Positions 45,301-57,300 of a stretch of 64,000 bases of DNA are shown in pieces (position 1 is the first letter of the stretch; each line of letters begins with the position of its first letter). The notes beneath the pieces were generated by a model. The model saw nothing but the letters and a program-made list of their open reading frames with translations, was not told the DNA's origin and ran no database searches. This stretch comes from Flectonema sp. DT1601 (lineage: Eukaryota > Euglenozoa > Diplonemea > Diplonemida > Diplonemidae). The stretch spans positions 249,001 through 313,000 of the forward strand of contig OZ025864.1 in the NCBI GenBank assembly GCA_964019425.1, written 5' to 3'. Made by a program: the position numbers and the translations under genes.

Positions 45301-48300
45301 CATGATTCCTTTCATTGTTGTAATTCAACAATTCATAATGACACCAGGAGGTAAAATAGATAAACAGAAACTACCAATACCTGACTACGATAATTTCATT
45401 CAAAAACAATCTTCAGATATCATTCCACCATCATCAAAGACTGAAAAACAACTAACTCAGATATGGTGCCAACTGTTAAATACATCAAACGAAACGACTT
45501 GTATCACAAATAACTTTTTTGATGAAGGAGGTCACTCGTTGTTAGCAGCAAGAATGACTGGAGTGATTCGAGAAGTGTTTTCAGTTGACATTCCGCTTCG
45601 TCAATTCTTTGAGACCCCAACCATCCTTGGGCTCTCTCAGAAGATAGACGATCTTCATCGTCAGTCTAAATCCGCAACAGTAATTCCTTACCTCAAAAGA
45701 AATCAATCAACCTTAACTAAGTTACCAATGTCATACGCTCAGCGTCGTCTTTGGCTACTCGATCGGATCAGTAAAATTGATTCTGGAGCCTATCTAAGTC
45801 CAGTTGTGTTGAAAATAACTGCGAGAGACGGTGCTAAACTAAACAAGATTGAGTTCGTTGACAAGATCTCATTGGTTATAAAAAAATTAATTCAAAAACA
45901 TGAATTGTTGAGAACTACTTTTGAAGACGATTCGACAATGGGACCAGTTCAAGTTGTTCACCCAATTAACAGTATTGACTATTCTCAGTTGATAAGAGTT
46001 ATTGATGGAGATGAGAGAATCGAACCCGTCACTCAAATAATCGAACAATCAAACAGCATTTCATTCAACATGGAAATTGAATTTGTTTTTAGAACAACGA
46101 TCATAATGTATGATACTGAGGCGTTTGTTTCTATCTTAATGCATCATATTGTCTCAGATGGGGAATCAATTCCGATACTGTTTCATGACATCTCTGAGTT
46201 ATATGATAACGTTGATGTCAAGCAGCATTTAAACGAACGAGTTCAGTATGCTGACTATTCATCGTGGCAATTAAACCTTGAGATTGAATCACAAAAAGAG
46301 TATTGGATACACCAGTTGAATGAATTACCAACTCTTCAGATGCCGTTGGATAATCCGAGACCACCGATTCAAACATTTAATGGATCGAATGAGTCGATTA
46401 ATATCAATTCAGATGTGGTGTCGAAGTTGAGATCCATATCAATCAGAACAGGTAGTTCATTGTACATGACTTTCTTATCAGCTTTTTCAATTCTTTTAAA
46501 TAAATATTCTGGACAAGATGATATCATTATTGGTTCTCCAATAAGCAACAGATCATCGTCGAATTGCACATCCATGATTGGTTTATTTGTTAACATGCAA
46601 GTAACTCGTATCGACATGTCCAGCAACACCGATGCTTCTATTAATTTCTTCAATCTAATCTCGAGAGTTAAGGCGACGTGTCTGGATGCTTACGGTAATC
46701 AAGATGTTCCTTTTGATCAAATCGTCGAAGCAATCAAACCAAACAGAGATTTAAGTCGACATCCATTATTCCAGGTCATGTTTATGATGCATCAAAAAGA
46801 AAAAGAAAATACCAATGTGGGTGACATTAACGTTGAATTACAAGTTCCTGAGGGAACTGTTTCTAAGTGGGATTTATCGATGATCTGTCAAGAAGATGAC
46901 GACACTGGAATGTCAATAAATATTGAATACAATACTGATTTGTTTAACGTGTCGACAATTCAAAAGATGCTTTCTCACATGAATCTCATACTGGAGGTCG
47001 TTTCAAGGTCACCTCATTTACCGATTAGTGAAATTTCTGTTTTGTCTCCGTCAGAACGTCATCAAATTCTAGTTGAGTGGAATGAGTGGTCAGGAGAATC
47101 AATATCTCTGACGTCGGATGAATTATTATTTAAAAAGTTTGAACAAATTGCACGTCAGTTGCCTGACCAAACTTGTGTCGTATTCGATAACGAGATTCTC
47201 ACCTATTCAGAAATCAATTCTCGAGCGAACCAACTGAGCCACCGCCTGCTTTCGATGAGCAGCAGCAGCGTAGTTCCACGCGAGTCGACGATCGGTGTTT
47301 GCGTCGACCGCTCTTGGCGCCTTCCAGTTGTCCTGCTCGCGATCCACAAGTGTGGGTGTGCGTACACTCCGCTCGACCCATCGTATCCGAGGGACCGACT
47401 TGCGTACCAAATGGAAGACAGCGGACTGTCATTCGTCATCACGGAATCTCACCTTGTCGATGTGATGGGAGGGGAAGAAGTGTTGTCGTCGACGCCTCAC
47501 ATGTTCGTTGACGAGTTCTTCTCACTGCAGGCGGCGGGAAAAGAGAGTTCGTCAGTTCAGATGAAAACAGAGAATCCGAATGTTGAAGTTGGATTAGATA
47601 ATCTTTTTATGATTATTTACACTTCCGGGTCTACTGGTAAACCGAAAGGTGTGGAAGTCATGCACCGTGGGCCGCTTAACAACTGTTTGTTCCTCAACAC
47701 GATGTACAAACTGAAGCCTGGAGACAACATGTTGCAGTTCTACACCTACAGCTTCGATCCTTCGATCTTGGAGTTCGGAATGACTCTGATGTCGGGAGCG
47801 ACTTTGTGGATGGCTGCGAGAGAGGAACTGCTGGGGAACAGTTTGGTGAAGTTCTTGGAAGTGAATCGAATTGACGGCGGGATGTTCCCTCCTGCACTAC
47901 TGAAGACGATGGATAGCATTGGATGCCCGAAGTTGAGAGTATTAGTGTCAGCAGGAGAACCTTGTATTAATTTGATCATCGAGAAGTGGGCTGCTCCGGT
48001 TGAGGGAAAGACCCGCACGCTGATCAACGCGTACGGACCTACGGAATGCAGCTGCGAAGTGTCGTGGTTTGTGGTACCGCCTGGTGCGAGATACCCTGTC
48101 GGAGCACCTGCTGGACGACCAAATGCGAATGTACAGCTGTACATATTGGACAAGTTCCAAAACCCTCTTCCGATTGGTGTCGCTGGTGAGATCACGTGCG
48201 GTGGAGCTCAGGTATCGAGAGGGTACCGAGGAAGGAAGGAGTTGACTGAGAAGGTGTTTGTTGAGGATCGGTTCGGAAACTCACCTCACGGACTGATGTA

Positions 48301-51300
48301 CCGAACAGGAGATCTCGGAAAGTATAATGAACGAGGTGAGATAGAGTTTCTTGGAAGAGTTGATCACCAAGTTAAGATTAGAGGATTCAGAGTAGAACTC
48401 GGTGAGATAGAATCCTGTATATCAGGACACGAACAAGTCCACGATGTGATATGCCTTGCAGCAGAGACAGAGCTTGGTGACAAACTTCTAGTTGCCTACA
48501 TTCTTGCAAGGGAACATCACACAACACTGACAGCAACTACTCTACGTCAATACACATTACGATACCTTCCTGAGTATATGGTACCATTAAAGTTTATTAT
48601 AATGGAAGACTTTCCTCGTGGTGTAACTGGAAAATACGATCGAAAGAAGCTACCTGATCCAAAACACTATTCGGATGGAGGTGAAACGTCAACTGGACCA
48701 CCACCTGAAACCGACACGGAAAAGCAAATTGCGGAATTATGGAGCAGACTACTTGGCATTGATTCATCATTACTAACTTTGAGTGATAACTTCTTCGAAA
48801 TTGGTGGACATTCACTGACTGCTGTTAGGTTTGCATCGGCTGTTAATAAGACTATTGGAATTACACTTGAACTTTCAACAGTATTCGACCATCCGACTCT
48901 GAGAGAAATATGTTCTATTATTGATGGCAGTGTTATTATTGGTTGTCGGTCATCAGTGATTTCAATCTCAAAGAGGCAGTATGGTGAATTTGAACCTGTT
49001 AATTGTAGTTTTCAACAAAAACGTCTTTGGGTAATCGATCAATTGGACTCTGGTAACACTGCTTACAATATACCTGCTGCTATTGAGATTAGCGGAAATG
49101 TTGATGTTGAAATTTTGAAATTATCACTGCAATCGGTGTATGACAGACACGAGTCTCTTCGAACTGTTTTCAAAGAAATAAATAATTCACCATTTCAAAT
49201 TATAAAAACATCAACTGACCTTCCTTTGGATATTAAAACAATAAATCTAAATCCTAACACAAACCTACATTCAATTATATCCTCTCTATCAAACGCGCCG
49301 TTTAACTTAGCAACTGGACCCCTATTCAGATGCAGTATTATTGTAAATAAAAACACGATAAACCTTTGTGTGGTAATGCATCACATCATTTCTGATGGAT
49401 GGTCTTTATCTGTACTTATGAGAGACTTACAGCAGGCATATTCATTGATTCAGTCTGGTCAGTCTGGTATTGAAAATCTTGAAATTCAGTATGGAGATTA
49501 CTGTGCTTGGCAACATCAATTTCTTTCTGGTGAAGTTATTAATAAAAAACTTAAATACTGGTCAGATCAACTAAATGGACTACCTACATTGAGAATTCCA
49601 ACTCTACCTCGACCTCCGTTACAGACCTTTAATGGAGCATTGTTAGAGGTGAGTGTCTCAAAACAACTTGTTAATATGATAATTAAAATCGGACGTGATC
49701 ACGGATCTACTTTGTTTGTTTCTTTGTTAGCAGTATTTAAATTACTAATGTCGTATTACAGTGGTCAAACTGATATTGTTGTTGGAACTGGAATAGCGAA
49801 TCGACCGACCGCAGAAACGGAACAGATGATCGGGTTCTTCGTCAACATGTTGGTACTCAGATCTAATTTGTCCGGAAGTAAAAATTTTATTGATGTGTTG
49901 CGTAGTGTTCGTAAGAGTTCTCTCGAGGCTTATCAAAATCCGGATGTTCCTTTTGAAAAAATTGTTGAATCTCTTGACACAGAAAGAGATTTGAGTAGGA
50001 ATCCTTTATTTCAAATTGCATTTGCGATGACTGACGTTTCCCATTCTGATCAAGAGAGTGACACCACAGAATCTACTGAAAGCGATGTAACGATGAAAAG
50101 TATTTCAACTGGCGGATCCATTGCGAAATTCGATCTTTCCATCGGCATAGTCCACCATCAGACTACAACAGGTGATGTTACCGTCACTGCCGAGTACAAC
50201 ACTGACTTATTCACTGCTTCAATGGTTGAAAAGATGCTTCACCACTACGTCACTTTGTTAAATGAAATATGTCAAAATCCAATGAAGGATCTCTGTACTG
50301 ACTCGACTAAGGATGACCTCAGAGGGTATTGTATCTTATCAGGTGAAGAACAGTTTAGAGAAATTGATGTTTACAATAACACTTCTGTCATTCCTGATGA
50401 ACAGTTCAGTTCCATTTCAGAATGGATTTGGAAGATTGGAAATCAACAAAGTAATGAAATAGCTTTATCATTTCCATCAGAAGGAATCTACTGGACCTAT
50501 GCACACCTCTTGTCGGTGTCTGAAATAATTTCAAAAAGACTGCTGCGAGAAGGTGTCAAAATCGGAAATATTGTTGCGATCTGCGTACAGAGATCACCTT
50601 TAATGGTCGCAGGTATTCTGGGAATTATTAAAGCAGGAGGAATTTATCTTCCACTAGACTCCGCCTACCCCAAAGAAAGATTGAACGGAATGGTCGAAGA
50701 CGCCCAACCAACAGTCTTATTGTATTCTGAGGAATGTAAAGGACTGGTTGACTCATCTGTGTCAGTTGATACTGATTTCTTAAATATCGACATTCTGGTA
50801 GACTCCAGCAGTCATCATTCTGAAGACGTTTCTTTCCCTTCCATTACCTCATCAAATCTCGCATACGTAATCTACACATCTGGTTCAACTGGTAAACCAA
50901 AAGGAGTTCAATTATCACACGGTGGATTAATAAATCTTTGTGTTGATAATATCGTAAATGACGTTACTCGAAGAGGTCATCGAATGCTTCAATTCTCAAC
51001 GTATTGTTTTGATGCCAGCGTGTGGGAGATCTTTACGACGTTGACATCGGGTGCGACCCTCTGCCTGTGTCAGGAAGACGAGCGTCTCGGAGTGGAATTA
51101 GAGAACCTGTTGAAGAATGAGAGAATCAACATTCTGCTGTTCCCTCCTTCACTGTTGGCGGTGCTGCCATCGCAAGGACTGGGAGACTTGGAGGTGATCG
51201 TGACGGGAGGAGAGGCGTGTTCCGTGGACACGATCGAGAAGTGGAGCATCAACTCGGTTGCTGGGAAACCCCGTCGCCTTGTGAATGCTTACGGTCCTAC

Positions 51301-54300
51301 TGAGAACACGGTGATCGCGACGACGTACGATCTGCTGCCGGGGGCGAAACAGACTCCGATTGGTGTTCCCCGATCGAATGTGACTTGCTACATCCTGTCA
51401 GCTACTCTACAGTTGGTGCCTGAAGGTGTTTCTGGAGAGCTGTGTATTGGAGGGAATCAGTTAGCTGAGGGATACCTGAATCGAGAAGAGTTGACGGCGG
51501 AGAAGTTCGTCCCGCATCCGTTTGTTTGTAATGAGAGAATATACAAAACAGGAGACCTAGTACGAAGAGTAACAACTACTAACGATGGTTCAATTGAATA
51601 CCTTGGTAGAATTGATCAACAAGTAAAGATCAGAGGCTTCAGAGTAGAACTTGGTGAGATTGAGAACGTCATGCGGCAGTACGGAGGATTCGAAGATGTT
51701 CTCTGCATCGTACGCGAAGACACTCCTGGAGATAAAGTAATAGTTGCTTATCTAGTAGATGTGAACATTAATGATAACGAAGAAGCAATCTCCTGTCTGG
51801 TAAAACATTTACAGAAAAAGCTTCCTAAATATATGGTACCTGCAGCCTTCGTAACAGTTCAAGGTTTTAAAATGACTCCGGGAGGTAAAGTTGATAAGAA
51901 GATCCTCCCAGTACCAGACTCTGCTGCCTACCAATACTCATGTAGCCAATCTTCAAGTAGTAATCAGGTTTATGTAGGACCAGTTAGTGTTGTGGAAACA
52001 GTTGTTCAGGGAATATTTACTGAGGTGCTACCTAATATAGAGACTGGTGTTTCTGTTCTTGCAAACTTCTTCGATCTCGGAGGACATTCTCTTCTTGCTG
52101 TTGCTGCTCTCGGAAGGATCAGAGAGAATCTCAAAGCAGAGATTCCTTTGAAGAAATTTTTTGAAAATCCGACAATTCGAGGAGTTGCTGGTCAGATATC
52201 ATCACATCAATCGACTGGTCCAGAGATGAAAAAACGTGATCCTGGATTGGTGAGAATACCTCTTTCATATTCCCAACAGAGACTCTGGATACTGGACATG
52301 CTTGAGGGTGCTGGTGTAGCTTATAATATTCCAAATTCGTTTATATGGGAGGGACCTCTGGACATTGACAAGTTAAAAAAATCAATTGAAGCTGTGACAA
52401 CTCGACACCAATCTCTTAGAACGACTTTTCATGAGGATTCTGATGGTGAAGTTTATCAGACGATATCTGATATTCCGATTGTTGATTTTAATTACAAAGA
52501 ATCGTCTCACCATAATGAAATAATTCAATCTGAATTTGCGCATTCTTTCAACTTAGAGACGGATCCTCTACTGAGAACGACAGTTCTTTACAACAACAAT
52601 GATAAATCATTCACCATCTGTCTAGTAATCCATCACATTATATCAGACGGATGGTCAATGCAAGTTCTAATTAAAGAAATAGTTGAGGCATATGATTCTA
52701 TTGAGATGTACACTAACCGTTCTTGTCTTGAAATTCAATACCCTGACTATGCTTTATGGCAACGAGCAAGTTTAACTTCAGATGTAGTTTCGAATAAAAT
52801 GATGTTTTGGAAGAGTATCTTATCTGATGTACAACACATCACGTTGCCTAATGATCTACCAAGACCACCAATGCAAACCTACAACGGATCTTCAGTTAGT
52901 GATGTTGTCGATAGCAAGCATATTGTGAATCTGCAAAAACTATGCAGCTCAACAGGATCAACTTTGTTTACGGCATTGCTGCAGAGTTTTAATTATGTTT
53001 TGTCGAGGTATGGATTTTTTTGTCTCTTTCTCTCTCTTATGTAAAAAAAAAAATACTTTTAGAAAAAAAAAAAACACAACAGATACTCAGGTCAGACATC
53101 GACATATATTGGAACTCCTGTCGCTGGTAGGAATCATCCTATGACTGAGGAGTTGATCGGGTTCTTTGTTAATACGATAGTGATCCCACAGCATTTGGAT
53201 TATAAAAAGAGTTTTGAATCGAATTTAAGAACATTTGGAACTACAGTAGTCGGATGTCTATCTGAAGCGGATACTCCCTTTGAACAAGTTGTTAACGCAG
53301 TTCAACCGATTCGTGATACCAGTAGAAATCCGTTATTTCAAGTTATGTTTGTATTACAGAATGGCAACGAATCGGAGCCATCGAGTGATTCATCACCGAG
53401 ATCGACTTTTAAAACGACGACAACGAAGTTTGAGTTGACTCTTTTCACTAGTTTGGTTCCATCAAAAACCACCTCATCACAACAAGACTTGCAAATATTG
53501 TTGGAATTCAACAGTGATGTTTTTAATGAAAATACGGCGATTAGAATTTTAAATTCGTTTAAGAAAACACTTCAAACCTCAGTTGATGATTTGATTAGCT
53601 CTCCTCTACATGATATTAATATCAGTTCAGACGACTGTTCAAACAGCATCAGTATTTGGAATGATACGACTATTCAAATTCCGATCATCCACAGAGACAG
53701 TTCGAGTACCCTTCATGGTTTATTTGAATCATCAGTAGAGAGAAATGGCAATGCAATTTGTTGTGAGTTCGATTCAAACAGCGTCGTTACGTATACCTAT
53801 GATGAGATTAACATTAAAGCGAATCAACTTTCGCAATGGTTGTTGCAGAATGGTGCAGGTCCAGAAATTAGTATTGTAATAATGTTTGAGAGGTCTTTGG
53901 AGATGATTGTTAGTCAGTTAGCTGTTTTGAAAACAGGTGGTAATTTCGTTCCGATCGATCCTTCCTACCCAACTGAAAGAATTTCGTTTATCATCGCAGA
54001 CTGCTCTGCTCCGATGGTTTTATCATCATCGAACCTTTCATTTAATCCTCCTTCATGTTGTGATTACATTTCACTTAATGTTGATGTGGCTCTTCGTGAA
54101 GATGGTATCCTGTCTGCGTTTAATGACGCGAATCCGAATATTTCTGTATCCAGTTCGAACCTGGCGTACATCATTTATACAAGTGGAAGTACTGGTATGT
54201 TTTATGTTTTTAATTTTATAGAGGGGAAAAAAAACATTTAAAAAAAAAAAAAAAAAAAAAAAAAACAACAATCAGGAAAACCAAAAGGAGTAATGCTTCC

Positions 54301-57300
54301 TCACGCAGGAGTTATAAATAGAATTGACTGGTTGTCAGAAAGACATCCTCTGAACTCTTTTGACAAGGTTCTTCAAAAAACACCTTACGTCTTTGACGTC
54401 AGCATAGCAGAAACATTCTGGCCACTCGCAGACGGAGCTATTTTAGTATACATCAAACCAGGTGGACACGCAGAGCCACTTCACATCAAGAAATTAATAA
54501 CACAACACGGCATTACAGTTATTCACTTTGTACCTTCTATGTTAGACGTGTTCTGTTCTATGATACGACCTGATGAGTATAAAGATTTTGAAAGTGTTCG
54601 CATTGCGTGGGCAAGTGGAGAAGCACTCACTCCGTATTTGTCGAATGAATTTCATTTAAGATTTAGAAATTGTGTTTTGTATGATTTGTATGGTCCGACA
54701 GAAACATCAATCGAAGTATTATTTCATAAATGTCAATCTTCACTTCAAACAAACAAACCACTTCCAATCGGAAAACCAATCGCAAATGTAAAATCAACCA
54801 TAAGAGATGATTATATGAAACAACTTCCGTTGACTGGTCGCGGAGAACTTTGCATTTCTGGGATTGCGCTTGGAAGAGGTTATTTAAATCAACCAACTCT
54901 AACAAAGAAAACATTCCCAATAATAGACGGGGTTAGATGGTATCGAACTGGTGACCTGTGCAGATATACCCCTAATGGGGATATATTATACTTAGGAAGG
55001 ATTGATTATCAAGTAAAGATCAGAGGTCTCAGAGTCGAATTGGGTGAAATTGAATCAGCCCTTCGCCAACATCCAATCGTAAGAGAAGCCTGTTGCGTTG
55101 TACACAAGAATAGTCTTGCTGCTTATGTTGTTCTTCAGGATGCGGATCACTCATCGGAAAGTGACAGCAAACTATCCAACGATGTTATAACAAATTTAAA
55201 ACAGAAACTACCTGCATACATGGTACCAACAGTTACTGTCTTAAAAGACTTTCCAAAACTTGTCTCAGGAAAGATAAACAGAAAACAACTACCTAACCCG
55301 TCATCTGAAGGGTCTACTGGTGGCAGCTGTACTGCTCCTGAGACTGAAGTGGAAATTGCGATTTTTGATTTGTTTGTTTCTGTTCTTGGTCTTGATGGTG
55401 ATCAAAAATTATCGTTTTCAACGACAACATCGTTCTTTGATGCAGGAGGTCATAGTTTGTTAGCAATTAAACTTATAGCAGCTTTGCAAAAAGATATTTT
55501 CAGTCAAGGATCAGTCTCACTCAGAACACTCTTTGAGTATCCATCAGTTAAAGACTTGTCGATATTAGCAACGTCTTTTAACGACAATAAACTGAACGCC
55601 AACACTGATTTAATCATCCCAAAAGCAGAAACCTCAAATTTATATCCTTTAAGCCACGCACAGCATCGTCTCTGGGTATTGTCACACATTGATACTGATG
55701 GCAGTGCTTATAATATGCCCTTAGTGGTTGAGGTCGTGGGTCAACTTGATATGAATTCATTAAAAGAGGCGTTTAAATCGGTAATAACAAGACATGATGT
55801 GCTTAGAACTGGAATAGTTAGTTCAGGAATGCAAAAGATAGTCTCACCAGATGAGATGAACTTTTACATTAGAGAGGAGGTTATTAATAATTCATCACAA
55901 CTAGAGGGTGTTATCAGTAGGTGTATTCAAACTTGCATTCCCCTGGATGAACCACCTTTGTTAAGGGTTACTGTTGTTAACGACATTTCCGATAAACGAA
56001 CTTATTTAATAACTGTCGTTCATCACATAGTTTGCGATGGATGGTCGTTGTCGATATTAGTGAAAGAGCTTCTTCATTATTATAAAAACAATTCGTTTCT
56101 TGAACCGCTTGCTGTTCAGTATCAAGATTTTTCTGTTTGGCAGAATAATTTTTTGAATAAAAAGATAATTGTCGAACCCTTACTAGAATATTGGAATGAT
56201 AAATTGAGTTGTTTGCCTCATTTAGACTTTCCAACTGATTTCTCAAGACCAGACGTTCAGACGTTTAATGGAGCGGCAATGGGACATCAGATTGAGAGTG
56301 GCGTCTCAGTTGAAATTCATCAAATTGGATCAAAATATGGATGTACGTCATTCACTACTCTGTTGGCGATCTTTAAAATAGTTCTTTCAAAATATACCAA
56401 CCAAACTGACATAGTTGTGGGATCACCCATCGCAGGTAGAAACCAATTGGAGACTCAGAATTTGATTGGATTTTTTGTAAACACGTTGGTGATGAGGACT
56501 ACGCTTGATGATGAGGATACCTTTATTGATATTCTGAAAAAGGTCAGACAGACCTGTTTGGATGCATACGACCATCAAGAGTTACCCTTTGAGATGATAG
56601 TTGAGTCTCTAAAACCTGAAAGAGACTTATCTAGAAATCCATTATACCAGATCGTATTTTTACAAAATGATTCAATCACCGGAATGGATGAAGCAGCAGA
56701 TAGTGCTGGGCTATCTCTCAAGTCTGTTGAGATGGAATCTCATGTTGCGAAATTTGATATGGAAATTTCAACTTCATTCTCACCAGAGACTGGAACAGTA
56801 TTAAATATAGAGTACAATACTGATTTATTTACTGAAAAAACGATTCGTAATCTGTGTTGTCATTTTGAATGTGTAATGCAATCTGTTGTTGAATCACCTC
56901 AGAAAAGGCTTTGTGAAATCTCTTTAGTCTCGCAATCTGAAATAATTGAACTAACAAACACCGTTAACCAAACTGATTTACGCTATCCGAATGAGTGCAC
57001 TCATATTTACCAACTTATCAAAAATATTGCGATTCAGAAACCTGATTCAACAGCCTTGGTAATGTACGATATTCATTACAGTTACGCTTCATTGGTTTCC
57101 GAGGTTGAAAAAACTGCTGGAATGCTCTCACAAAAAGGATTAAAATCAGAATGCATAGCAGCAATTTGCACCCATCGGAGGGAGGAAATGATTATTGTGA
57201 TATTGGCTGTTGTTAGTTTGGGTTGTGTTTATTTACCATTGGATCCGACTTATCCTGATTCAAGGCTAGAATATATGCTTAAGGATAGCAATGCTACGCA

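Larger units (their letters stand above)
52253..55590 (+). other. NRPS module 16 (C16-A16-T16), carries introns 2 and 3
   Basis: C16 has HHIISDG at 52631 and is cut by intron 2 before YSGQ. A16 (from about 53700 to 55300) is cut by intron 3 inside the SGSTG/KPKG loop itself. A16 aligns best with A3/A7 (PYVFDVSI, GGHAEP, HFVPSML, DLYGPTE), but Trp at GrsA position 239 is Ala; the code reads D-V-A-H-W-S-L-I-E-K, so the pocket is probably different. T16 has Ser18410 in AGGHSLLA. Confidence 0.93.

Noticed and set aside
5292-51733. Near-identical A cores as an assembly artefact
   Set aside because: Each copy has unique flanks, private substitutions and, in A8/A14, a codon-length difference; borders also differ between family members. 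Long reads would settle it.
27154-54275. Three frame breaks read as frameshifts or sequencing errors
   Set aside because: Each has GT-AG borders and similar length and style, and removal restores a conserved motif exactly in frame.
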